The position numbers were made by a program, and so were the translations under genes. The notes beneath the pieces are model-generated. The model made no database searches, had not been told where the DNA came from, and saw only the letters and a list, made by a program, of their open reading frames with translations. This document shows positions 1 to 6,989 of a DNA stretch of 64,000 nucleotides, one piece after another. The stretch is from positions 1-64,000 of the forward strand of contig NZ_BGNG01000001.1 of assembly GCF_003203515.1 (NCBI RefSeq), in the 5' to 3' direction. The DNA is from Glaciecola sp. KUL10. GTDB lineage: Bacteria; Pseudomonadota; Gammaproteobacteria; Enterobacterales; Alteromonadaceae. Positions within the stretch are counted from its first letter, which is position 1; every line of letters starts with the position of its first letter.

Positions 1-1
1 G

Positions 2-121
2 TATTTACTATGGGTTGTCGATGAAATTCTTGATGCTACTTATCGAGCATATTACCCAGCAGTTTTATCAGTTGATAATGGACTATTTGAAATTGAACCG
101 TACTATGCAAGTGGCTTCTAA
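2..121 (+). CDS. C-terminal end of an unknown integron-cassette gene (5' end outside window)
   Basis: An open frame enters from the left edge and ends at TAA 119-121, giving 39 residues that finish in EPYYASGF. I do not recognise the family. The stop codon lies inside the heptamer TTCTAAC (116-122), which looks like the R'' core of an attC site, and the TGAGCC-type end of an insertion sequence follows at once. Cassette genes often end inside their own attC, so this is inferred to be the last codons of a gene cassette. Too little is visible to give a function. Confidence 0.45.
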   Translation, partial: YLLWVVDEILDATYRAYYPAVLSVDNGLFEIEPYYASGF

Positions 122-1283
122 CACATATGAGCCCCCAGCCTGTCAATAACCAAAGAATATCCTTTGATCACTTTTTCAAGATCAATCTGAATCCTAGTAT
201 CAGGTTTGTTTACTTCGTCTGTCATGGTCGATGTTAAGCAGGTTGCTTACGTCAAACACATATAGAGCTGCGCCGGTCACCGGATCGTCTTACGCATATT
301 TGCTGCCAATATGTTTGCATCTCCCTACGCATTATTGGGTCACTAGACATTCATCGGTTAACCTTCATCTGTCCTATTCAAAGTTACATGGTTTATAGGT
401 CCAGTTAGTATCGGGCTCAGTGAAGGTGTAAGCAAAATCTGATAAACGGGTATGTTGCGCGACAATGGCATGTCTAATCAAAGCGATTTGGTTAAGGCAT
501 ATTGGTATAGTTATCGAAGCTGCTAGTGGCAGATTGATGTGCGATAACAAGATACTCGCCATTTTCCCAGTTAGACGATGAAGCTCATGCCATTGCGCGG
601 CTTACCCGTTTAAAAACTTGTCTTCATTAAATACCTGCTGGTTCTTTAGCATGAAATAAACACAGCGTCCTATTTTATGTGCCAAAGCGGATAGTGCTTT
701 GGTTTTGCAGGTTTAAACGTGTTTCTGGGGCCGGTAAATTATATTGACTGACGGTACTGGACACATGAGCCTTGAGTTGAGCACTCATACGCATGATGTG
801 GGTGTGCCTTCTTAATGCATCTCTGATAGAGCGATGCTCTTTGGGGTAAGCATGAGCAAGAGGGAAGTTACCTCCGCGAATGAGTTTAGCGATTTTAAGC
901 GCGTCGATTCTATCATTCTTAGTTTTACCTGTATGAATGGCTTTCATGTAAAGGGCATGGCCAAGAATAAAGTCAATATTGTGCTGTTCGCAAAAATCCG
1001 ATACCCAATACCAACAATGCATACACTCGACACCTACTACGACTGCACCAAGATAGGGTCGAAGCAAAGTGAGTAGCTTTTCGGGCGAATCATTTATTTT
1101 CTCATGCACGAGCACATTGTTTTCATTGTCAATAATGCAGACATAAAGTAGACGCGTGTGTAAATCGATTCCACAATAGTATGGATGTGTATTAGTATAG
1201 AAATTCATTGAGTTTTCTCCGTTGGTTTGGTCGCCTATTAGGATAAACTCTGTTTATGCTAATGAGGAGGAGGCTCAATGAGT
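122..1283 (-). mobile_element. Degenerate IS110/IS1111-type insertion sequence inside an attC
   Basis: The element is bounded by subterminal inverted repeats: TGAGCCCCCAGCC at 128-140 and GGAGGAGGCTCA at 1266-1277 (about 10 of 12 positions pair). The transposase lies on the minus strand near the right boundary. About 480 bp of non-coding sequence (122-601) lies downstream of it. A long 3' non-coding end with subterminal rather than terminal repeats is characteristic of the IS1111 group of the IS110 family, whose members use a structured bridge RNA and include a subgroup that inserts into integron attC sites. No target duplication is seen, as expected for the family. Exact ends are estimates to a few bases. 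I see no other gene in 122-601. Confidence 0.65.
602..1208 (-). pseudogene. IS110-family transposase, internally deleted and frame-shifted
   Basis: From ATG at 1206-1208 the reading gives a DEDD transposase N-terminal domain, with GIDLHTR near residue 14, a VECMHCWYW block near 60 and KTKNDRIDALKIAKLI near 95. These carry the expected acidic residues. Around 715 the sequence jumps to the last ~30 residues of a typical IS110 C-terminus, in another frame: KALSALAHKIGRCVYFMLKN, ending at TAA 602-604. The open frame actually used stops at 675. About 150 residues of the C-terminal Transposase_20 half, including its conserved serine region, are missing. The enzyme is therefore almost certainly dead. 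This follows from comparison with the usual ~330-residue family length. Confidence 0.8.
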
Positions 1284-1285
1284 AT

Positions 1286-1387
1286 CAAAGCGCTAAACTC
1301 GTTCCCTTCGGTCACTGGGACACAAACGCAATGCGAGGTTGCGCCAATTTTCGCATTCCGTTTATGCCCGTCAGATTAGTGTTAGCT
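1286..1387 (+). other. attC-like recombination site (right part, split by the IS)
   Basis: A strong imperfect palindrome lies between the IS end and the next cassette gene. GGGACACAAACGCAATGCGA (about 1317-1336) pairs with the arm around 1350-1372. The outer 3' end reads GTGTTAGC (1378-1385), matching an R' core. The TTCGGTCACTGGGAC text is typical of long attC sites. The partner R'' core appears to be TTCTAAC at 116-122, now separated by the IS. The site is inferred from palindrome structure and cassette spacing, without comparison to a reference. Confidence 0.55.
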
Positions 1388-1400
1388 TCAATGGTTCTAT

Positions 1401-1685
1401 ATGACACTAATTCAGAAATACGTTAAGTATGTAAATGATGCTTCATTCGTAATAACGGAGCTAGTGATTCTGCTACCAATATGCGTTGTCGCTTACTTGT
1501 TTTACCCTGATGTCGAGTTTACTCTTAGACTATTAATATTCGGTATTATTGCGAGCGCGGTGTCTCTTTTTCATATTTTTCTAGGCGTAATAGCTATAAT
1601 TAATAATGATGTGATGGGTACATTGAATTTTTTGGTGATACCTATAATTGTATTTGGAGCTTTAGTTTATTTAGGGTATCGATGA
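1401..1685 (+). CDS. Small membrane protein of an integron cassette, unknown function
   Basis: This 94-residue protein is highly hydrophobic with three probable membrane spans: about residues 15-35 (FVITELVILLPICVVAYLF), 40-65 and 72-92. The N-terminal segment MTLIQKYVKYVND is short and basic. I do not recognise a family or catalytic motif. The ATG at 1401 sits 20 bp after an attC-like R' core, and another attC-like palindrome follows the stop by about 60 bp. This is the normal geometry of a single-gene cassette transcribed from the array. A role in membrane stress or toxin-antitoxin function could be imagined, but nothing in the sequence supports one. Confidence 0.6.
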   Translation: MTLIQKYVKYVNDASFVITELVILLPICVVAYLFYPDVEFTLRLLIFGIIASAVSLFHIFLGVIAIINNDVMGTLNFLVIPIIVFGALVYLGYR

Positions 1686-1743
1686 TATTACTTATGTTTT
1701 TCTGTATAAATGTTAGGGTTAGAAGGACTACTATGCATAGGCT

Positions 1744-1809
1744 AGCTAACAAAACTATTAACCGGGCCTTGGCAAAGTGCGGCCAACGTCGGTTATAGAA
1801 GGTGTTAGA
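1744..1809 (+). other. attC-like site between cassettes
   Basis: Near-palindromic arms CTAACAAAACTATTAACCG (from 1747) and CGGTTATAGAAGGTGTTAG (to 1808) flank an inner GGCC...GGCC stem (around 1766-1784). The outer cores AGCTAAC and GTTAGAG resemble R'' and R'. The cassette junction would fall at G|TTAGAG, 14 bp before the beta-lactamase start. Confidence 0.65.
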
Positions 1810-1821
1810 GGCCACTCAACT

Positions 1822-2577
1822 ATGAGTTTCATCATGAAGTATATTATTCTATTCGCTCTCTACATTCCTTGTATTGTATTTGCAAGCAACGAAGGCACTA
1901 AAGAGCTTAAAATAAAAAAATTAAGCGATAACGTTTATCAGCATATCTCATATAAGAAGGTTGAGCCATGGGGCTTAATTGGAGCCTCAGGTCTAGTTGT
2001 TATTAATGGTACTGAAGCGCATATGATCGATACCCCTTGGACAACCCAAGGAACAGAACAACTAATTGAATGGATTGAGGCTAAAGGTCTAACTATAAAA
2101 AGTGCAGTAGTTACTCATTTCCATGAGGATGCTAGTGGAGATATACCTTTTTTAACTGATTTAAAAATAAAAACCTATGCAACATCACTAACTAATAAGC
2201 TTCTTAAATTAAACCAGAAAGAAGCGTCTAGTGATGAAATATCAAGTAATACCTTTGAATTTATTGACGGTGTTGCCAGTGTGTTTTATCCCGGAGCGGG
2301 GCATACAGAGGACAATATTGTTGTTTGGCTTCCGAATGAAAAGATATTGTTTGGAGGTTGCTTTGTAAAAAGCCTTGAAAATAAAAATTTGGGTTATACG
2401 GGCGATGCAAATATTAGTGAATGGCCAAACTCTATGCAAAAAGTCATTAATCGTTATCCTGATGCCAAATTGGTTGTTCCAGGGCATGGTGAAGTTGGAG
2501 ATGTTAGCTTGCTAAAGCATACACAAGAATTAGCTTTGTCTGCCAAGGCCTCTAACAAGCAAATCAATAAGGACTAA
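1822..2577 (+). CDS. Subclass B1 metallo-beta-lactamase (IMP-like), integron cassette gene
   Basis: This 251-residue secreted hydrolase should open beta-lactams, probably including carbapenems, with two zinc ions in the periplasm. A signal peptide (MKYIILFALYIPCIVFA) ends near residue 21. All B1 zinc ligands are visible: HFHED gives His99, His101 and Asp103, GAGHTEDN gives His161, GGCFVK gives Cys180 and VPGHGEVGD gives His222. The segments VVWLPNEKILFGGCF and GDANISEWP are close to those of the IMP enzymes, and total length matches the family. ATG 1822 is chosen because the longer GTG frame (1777) starts inside the attC; ATG 1834 is also possible. An AGAGG motif lies 11 bp upstream. The gene is flanked by attC-like sites on both sides. 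Substrate range is inference from the family. Confidence 0.9.
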   Translation: MSFIMKYIILFALYIPCIVFASNEGTKELKIKKLSDNVYQHISYKKVEPWGLIGASGLVVINGTEAHMIDTPWTTQGTEQLIEWIEAKGLTIKSAVVTHFHEDASGDIPFLTDLKIKTYATSLTNKLLKLNQKEASSDEISSNTFEFIDGVASVFYPGAGHTEDNIVVWLPNEKILFGGCFVKSLENKNLGYTGDANISEWPNSMQKVINRYPDAKLVVPGHGEVGDVSLLKHTQELALSAKASNKQINKD

Positions 2578-2645
2578 AAAAGTGGGCTGTTCGCTTCACT
2601 CCATTTTAACCCATTATTTTTAGCCTGTTATTTGGGCGTTGCATC
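2549..2645 (+). other. attC-like site downstream of the metallo-beta-lactamase
   Basis: CTAACAAGCAAATCAATAAGG (from 2552) pairs imperfectly with CCTGTTATTTGGGCGTTGC (to 2642). The inner AAAAAAGTGGGCT segment pairs with AACCCATTATTTTT. The beta-lactamase stop codon lies within the left arm, a common cassette arrangement. The layout resembles VCR-like long attC sites. The match is by structure only. Confidence 0.6.
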
Positions 2646-2662
2646 TTGTAGAACTGGAAAAC

Positions 2663-3040
2663 ATGAACATCAAATTCACTAAAAATATTGCTCAATTTGT
2701 AGAGGATGAGATTCAACTCTCTCAGGTTGCCAGCGCTAAGAATCAAAATGATATAGCTTTTAGCCATCTTGAAAATGCTCATGTACTTGGTCAGGAATCA
2801 ACTTACTGGCACGTTAAAGTTCATTTTCTTATGTTTTTGTGGTCAATCAGAAACCGAAGTCCCAAGGAATTCTTTGGGCAAATCTTGCGAATGTTTGGTG
2901 CTTTAACAAAGACAGCAATAGGCCTAGTGCCCATCGGAAATACTGGTGGTTCAAACATTAGCCCATTTCAAAAATTGCCTCTAAAGCCTGAACATCAGGC
3001 AGCTATTGTTAAGGCCAAGGTAACGAATAACAAGCGTTAG
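2663..3040 (+). CDS. DUF3703 family protein, cassette gene
   Basis: A 125-residue soluble protein that I recognise as DUF3703. The hallmark stretches are FSHLENAHVLGQ (about residues 35-46), HVKVHFLMF (near 52-60), EFFGQILRM and VPIGNTGGSNISPF (near 91-104). The biochemical role of this family is not known to me; no catalytic motif is obvious, though the conserved His residues could bind metal. A longer frame begins with TTG at 2639 inside the attC, so ATG 2663, preceded by a GGAAAA purine tract, is preferred. The gene lies between two attC-like palindromes and is read in the same direction as the beta-lactamase. Confidence 0.7.
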   Translation: MNIKFTKNIAQFVEDEIQLSQVASAKNQNDIAFSHLENAHVLGQESTYWHVKVHFLMFLWSIRNRSPKEFFGQILRMFGALTKTAIGLVPIGNTGGSNISPFQKLPLKPEHQAAIVKAKVTNNKR

Positions 3041-3160
3041 CCTCCTTAGATTCTTGCTTTTTTGAATAAAAAAGGCGTAGCTTTTGCTACTCGGATAAAT
3101 CATAAACAAAAACATGAAGACGGATCATTTACAAAAGCGGGAAATGGCCGCTTGTTTAAA
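3026..3160 (+). other. Possible long attC-like site
   Basis: AACAAGCG (3027-3034) and CGCTTGTT (about 3149-3156) are perfect complements and are followed by TTAGCC / GGCC pairing inward. A roughly 130-bp spacer lies between them. The length and outer cores fit a VCR-sized attC, but the inner pairing is weak. This is the least certain of the five sites. Confidence 0.4.
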
Positions 3161-3191
3161 GCACTAGGTGTTAAAAATCGGTCAATATCAA

Positions 3192-3410
3192 ATGCAATAT
3201 GATGCTAGTAGCCCTTCAGAATATATTGAATCTCTAGATGCGGACTGGAGAAAAGAAAAACTGCTAGAACTACGACAGTTGATCCCTCAGCAAGATGCTG
3301 ATATCCAAGAAACGATTAGCAAGACGAAAGATATCGCTAAAACTCGAACTAACGAATTTATTACACAAGCAATATCAATGCTTGCAGAGGGCAAAGATAT
3401 TTCATGCTAA
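3192..3410 (+). CDS. DUF1801 (YdhG-like) protein with an internal in-frame deletion
   Basis: The first ~40 residues (SPSEYIESLDADWRKEKLLE) match the N-terminus of DUF1801/YdhG-like proteins. The last ~25 (ARTRTNEFITQAISML-like, ending EGKDISC) match the usual C-terminus of the same family. The central YxMPxY-type core, normally 45-60 residues, is absent, so the protein is about 72 residues instead of ~125. The frame is kept across the join. ATG 3192 is chosen over GTG 3168 because family members start just before the DASSPSEY segment. It is probably a decayed or minimised cassette gene and function is unlikely to be retained. Confidence 0.5.
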   Translation: MQYDASSPSEYIESLDADWRKEKLLELRQLIPQQDADIQETISKTKDIAKTRTNEFITQAISMLAEGKDISC

Positions 3411-3470
3411 ATTCTCAGATAATAAGTCAATCAATGTAGTTAATCAGGGCATGTCATGAGGGTGTTAGAT
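3403..3470 (+). other. Possible last attC-like site of the array
   Basis: CATGCTAAATTCTCA (from 3403) and TGAGGGTGTTAGATG (to 3471) are loosely complementary. GTTAGAT (3464-3470) fits the R' core GTTRRRY exactly. The stop codon of the preceding gene lies in the left arm. No further site is seen to the right, so the array seems to end here or after the next gene. Confidence 0.4.
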
Positions 3471-3515
3471 GTTTAGTAACGCTGCTCGAATTTGAGTATG
3501 TATAAGGATATTTTA

Positions 3516-3968
3516 ATGAGATTTGTTTTACTAGGTTTAATTTTGGTCTTATGTGGTTGTTCTTCAACCAGTTCAACCACGACAGGGCCTTTATATTCAG
3601 ACACCATGGAAGTGATTAGAAGCGCTGCAGCTTCGGCACCAAAAGGGGTAAAAGGCGAGTATATTTTAAATGTCAAAGCTTCAGGAAGTGATCGCTCGGG
3701 TATTTATCTTAATACTGAACTGGATTACCGCGACCAAAGAAATATAACAGTTGCACTGGGTCCGAAAGTGGCTCTCCAGCTTTATAAAAATTATGAACAG
3801 AACCCCAAAACATTCTTTATTGGTAAATCAATTAAGATAAATGGTGAAGCGAAGAGAGCAAAAATTTACTTTTATTCGAAAGGAGAGAGAACGGAAAAGT
3901 ATTATTATCAAACGCATATAAAAGTGCAGGACATTTCGCAGATAGAGGTAGTCGCTGGGCAAACTTAA
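3516..3968 (+). CDS. Putative lipoprotein, unknown family
   Basis: A 150-residue protein with a short hydrophobic leader (MRFVLLGLILVLCGC) and a lipobox-like LCGC at residues 12-15, followed by a Ser/Thr-rich linker. It is predicted to be exported and lipid-anchored. The mature part is mostly beta-rich and charged, with VALGPKVALQLY near the middle and IEVVAGQT at the end. I do not recognise a family; an OB-like fold is possible but unsupported. ATG 3516 is preferred over TTG 3492 or ATG 3498 because AAGGAT lies 7 bp upstream. It follows an attC-like core by about 45 bp, so it could be the last cassette or the first chromosomal gene. Confidence 0.6.
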   Translation: MRFVLLGLILVLCGCSSTSSTTTGPLYSDTMEVIRSAAASAPKGVKGEYILNVKASGSDRSGIYLNTELDYRDQRNITVALGPKVALQLYKNYEQNPKTFFIGKSIKINGEAKRAKIYFYSKGERTEKYYYQTHIKVQDISQIEVVAGQT

Positions 3969-3990
3969 TACAGTAAATTATGCTTGATGA

Positions 3991-4488
3991 TCACTTAGTC
4001 GTACTCAAGAACGTCTCTTGAATAATGAACGCGTCACTACTTGCACGATGTCTTTGAATCCCAGATTGCTTAATGAAAGCTTGTTTGGCAAAGTCCCATT
4101 TGTCAATCTGAGATTCTGTCATTATCATCTCTAGTGCGCTGACTGAAAACGCTTTTGTAACACCAGCTCGGTCAAACAGTTTATTTAACCAAACAGCATC
4201 TACAGACCAAGCATCCGAATATAGGGTTTTTTTGGCAAATAATGCATTAAGCTCGAGACAGATTTCAACACCCGGAACGCCATTATCGTGAAGTGTCTGT
4301 TTGGATATACCGTGCAGATCCTCTGCCGCTTGATCCCAGTGAACCCAATCATCGAATGGCGCGATGAGTTTGCAAAAGCGCTCTCCATATTCATCTATCA
4401 CACCTATTTCGATTGGGTAGCTATGCGAACCAAAACCACTGGCCTCTATATCAATAATACAGGGTGGGTGTTTGTACTTTTGGTTCAA
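3991..4488 (-). CDS. DEDDh-type 3'-5' exonuclease family protein
   Basis: A 165-residue soluble protein of the DnaQ-like RNase T/exonuclease superfamily. The ExoI motif appears as IIDIEASGFG near residues 11-20, supplying the first Asp and Glu. The second Asp is likely in DAWSVDAVWL near 92-101, and HRASSDA near 146-152 supplies the DEDDh histidine and last Asp. The length matches stand-alone exonuclease domains, so a DNA or RNA trimming role is inferred, with substrate unknown. It lies 43 bp downstream of the glutathione peroxidase gene on the same strand and may be co-transcribed. The 22-bp gap to the convergent lipoprotein shows no clear terminator. Confidence 0.8.
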   Translation of the reverse strand: MNQKYKHPPCIIDIEASGFGSHSYPIEIGVIDEYGERFCKLIAPFDDWVHWDQAAEDLHGISKQTLHDNGVPGVEICLELNALFAKKTLYSDAWSVDAVWLNKLFDRAGVTKAFSVSALEMIMTESQIDKWDFAKQAFIKQSGIQRHRASSDAFIIQETFLSTTK

Positions 4489-4531
4489 GTTTTAGTCCTT
4501 TTATGTCTTTATTCTCAAATGATTTTGGTTT

Positions 4532-5020
4532 TTACTTGCCCAATAGCTTTAATATATCCGCCTCAATATCTTTAGGTTTTGTCGTGGGCGCATAACGCTT
4601 AATTGCATTCCCATTTTGATCGACTAAGAACTTAGTGAAATTCCATTTAATTCCTTTGCTTCCCAATAGGCCGGGGGCTTCTTGTTTTAGCCATGTGTAA
4701 ACAGGTGCTTCGTTTTGGCCATTGACTTCAATTTTGGTTGAAAGCGGAAAACTTAAGTTAAAGCGCATTTCACAGAAGCTAGCAATATCGTCATCATTAC
4801 CAGGCTCTTGGTGACCAAATTGATCACATGGAAAGCCAATGACTTCTAAGCCATCGTGTTGATGTGTTTTATGAAGTGCCTCTAAGCCGTCATATTGTGG
4901 TGTAAAACCACATTTACTGGCAGTGTTAACAATCAATAGTACTTTGCCTTTGTAAGTGCTAAAGCTTATTGTTTCGCCTTTATTATTGGTGTAATCAAAG
5001 TCGTAAATCGTTTGTGTCAT
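4532..5020 (-). CDS. btuE: Glutathione peroxidase family protein (thioredoxin-fold peroxidase)
   Basis: The 162-residue protein reduces hydrogen or lipid peroxides using thiols. All family landmarks are present: NTASKCGFT near residues 32-40 with the peroxidatic Cys (not selenocysteine), GFPCDQFG near 62-69 with the second Cys and the catalytic Gln, and KWNFTKFLVD near 124-133 with the Trp and Asn of the active site. There is no signal peptide, so it acts in the cytoplasm. Bacterial enzymes of this type usually use thioredoxin rather than glutathione. It is transcribed from the minus strand; a short intergenic region (5021-5114) separates it from the TPR region. Confidence 0.92.
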   Translation of the reverse strand: MTQTIYDFDYTNNKGETISFSTYKGKVLLIVNTASKCGFTPQYDGLEALHKTHQHDGLEVIGFPCDQFGHQEPGNDDDIASFCEMRFNLSFPLSTKIEVNGQNEAPVYTWLKQEAPGLLGSKGIKWNFTKFLVDQNGNAIKRYAPTTKPKDIEADILKLLGK

Positions 5021-5114
5021 ATTCGTTCCTAATTATTTTTCTTCCATCATACTATTTACGCTTCTACCTTAATATTTGTTTGTTTTATACATGAATATTT
5101 TAAAAGGCAATCGA

Positions 5115-6712
5115 TTAAAAACGGGCAATCATGGGTTTGATTTTTGATAGTTTGTCCAAGTTAGTATCGGATAGGGTAATAGCATCTAGGTCATTAATAA
5201 GTGCATTTGCATCTACTTTTTTATAGTCTTTTTGTTTTAATTCACACATAGATTGCAATAAGTTAAGTGCAAATGCTGGCACATCAGGATACAAAATATA
5301 CGCTTTATAAAAACACTCTAGAGCCTTTCGATGGTCGCCGTTGAGGTAATGTTGCATTCCTTGATCATTGTGACGAATAGCTTTGTCTTTGGTTAAGCCT
5401 AGCTTACTTTCGGTATCTTGTATCAAAAAGTCTGCAAGTACCATATCTATCTGGTTGTTTTGTTCCGCCATACGAGTTTCACACGTTAATAAAATCTCTT
5501 TCGCTTTGTCGGGGTATCCGAGCCCAAACCAAACTTTTATCGCATCTGACATTGTAGGTATTTTATTTATGATATCGTTTTTATATGGGTTAGCTTCTAA
5601 TAGCCTTGACGCTTTATCTTCATCACCTTCTAAAAGACTTGCATGAGCAAGCATGTAGGTTCTTTGTTGTTCGGATTGCCGGTCTATCATAAAGTGGCTG
5701 GCATTACCGATTAGCTTTTTAGCAGAGAGTAAATCGTCTAGTCGATCGTCAATATCGACTTGTTCTGCCTGTAAAAGATAGTAGCGAGCTAATTCGATTG
5801 TGAATTCGTCAAAGCGTTCTTTAACCGTAAAGTTGCTAAGGCGTTTCTTTTCTAACAACTCGATAGCTTCATCGTCTTTATTTTGCATTTGAAAAGCTAA
5901 TATTTTTAGCTTAGTTGCTTGGATAGTCAGATCATTGTCATTAATATTGTCTAATTGACGCTCAGCTTTCTCATAGTCCTGTTGTGAAATGGCAAGACAA
6001 GCGAGCCACTCGAATGCTTTCTCTTTGGTTAATTGTGCTGAAAGTAACGAATCAATCATCGCTTCGCAATTTTGCCAACGGCCCGCTAAATACTCACTTT
6101 TAATTAACCCCCAGTGTGCCCATAAAATACTGTTAGAGTGTTCTAATATATCTCTGTATAGCGCAATGGCTGAATCATAGTCCTTAAGCTCGATGAATAA
6201 ACGACCTTGAAGCTTTATAAAATCGGTTCTGAAGCGTTTTTTTAAATTGTTAGACAATCTGGATTGGATGTAATTGAGAGCTAATTTCGGTTTTTTTTGT
6301 CTAAAAAGTCCAGTGCAGGTAACAGTTCGCTTCGGACTGCCAAACATTTTCTTAGCGCAGTCACAACTGACTTAATTGTATAGGGTTTGAGAAGAATCAT
6401 GTCGGGATGCAGGTCTAATATTTGACCAATGGTTTGTGGTAGCCTATCCGACGTGATGAATATTAAACTGGTTGAAGGATTTAATATTTCAGACTCTAGG
6501 AGCGATTGCGCCCACTCAACACCATTTTTATTCTGCCCGAGATGAAAGTCAATGAAGATGACTTCAAAGTTTTTAGTACGCAGGCCGTTTCTTAATTCCT
6601 TACCATTGCTATAACTTGATATTTCAAGATTTTCCATTGTTATTAAATGGCTTCGAAGATTAATTCTTGCAGTCGTATTGTCTTCAACAATGGCGATACG
6701 ATTTTTTTGCAC
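5115..6712 (-). pseudogene. Response regulator-TPR protein, split by a frameshift at an A8 run
   Basis: The 5' part (6281-6712) encodes a receiver domain: VEDN at the N-terminus, phospho-acceptor Asp in IFIDFHLGQ and Lys in LLKPY. It ends shortly after LLPALDFLDKK. The 3' part (up to 5115) is a TPR-rich domain in the -1 frame whose first matching residues, KKPKLALNYIQ, join naturally to LDFLDK. The break is at eight Ts on the + strand (6291-6298; A8 in the mRNA), where the codons read AAA AAA AAC, an A_AAA_AAC slippery heptamer. The intact gene at 24444-26093 has the same receiver-TPR order, supporting one original ~530-residue protein. A missing base, a sequencing error or programmed -1 frameshifting would each explain it. 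The ATG at 6345-6347 opening the TPR frame lies inside the receiver and lacks a ribosome site. Confidence 0.75.
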
Positions 6713-6908
6713 GGCAACTCAGTGGTTTTTAAACAATATATCCTAAAGCTTACCAATCTAATCCATTTAATACAGCATGTTTGTCGTATAAATATACAAA
6801 TATAGGAATAGAACCCTTTTATTTTGTAAATAAAAAATTTAAAAGTAGTGTGAAGCGCCACCATTCTTGTCACATTTAATTTACAAAATTGTCAGCTTAC
6901 TGCTAAAC

Positions 6909-6924
6909 TTTACGTTTACGTAAA
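6909..6924 (+). promoter_or_regulatory. LiuR-like operator upstream of mmsA
   Basis: TTTACGTTTACGTAAA is an inverted repeat TTTACG-N4-CGTAAA, 66 bp before the mmsA start. The sequence matches my recollection of the motif of LiuR, the MerR-family regulator of branched-chain amino acid catabolism in gammaproteobacteria. A downstream GGTAAA extends it. No liuR gene is in the window. Confidence 0.6.
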
Positions 6925-6989
6925 GGTAAACCTTGGTTACTTTACTCATTAATTCGATAGCACTCAGTATTCTTTAAAAGGTAGGCTCA

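Noticed and set aside
374-562. 62-residue minus-strand frame in the IS 3' end
   Set aside because: No recognisable domain; it lies in the non-coding end of the IS.
834-1076. Open frame on + across the IS110 transposase
   Set aside because: It is antisense to the conserved DEDD domain and has no family features.
1777-1821. Longer GTG start for the metallo-beta-lactamase
   Set aside because: It lies inside the attC-like site and puts non-signal residues before a good signal peptide.
6281-6347. Independent start for the TPR gene
   Set aside because: The ATG lies in the receiver domain with no ribosome site; domain joining with the receiver explains it better.
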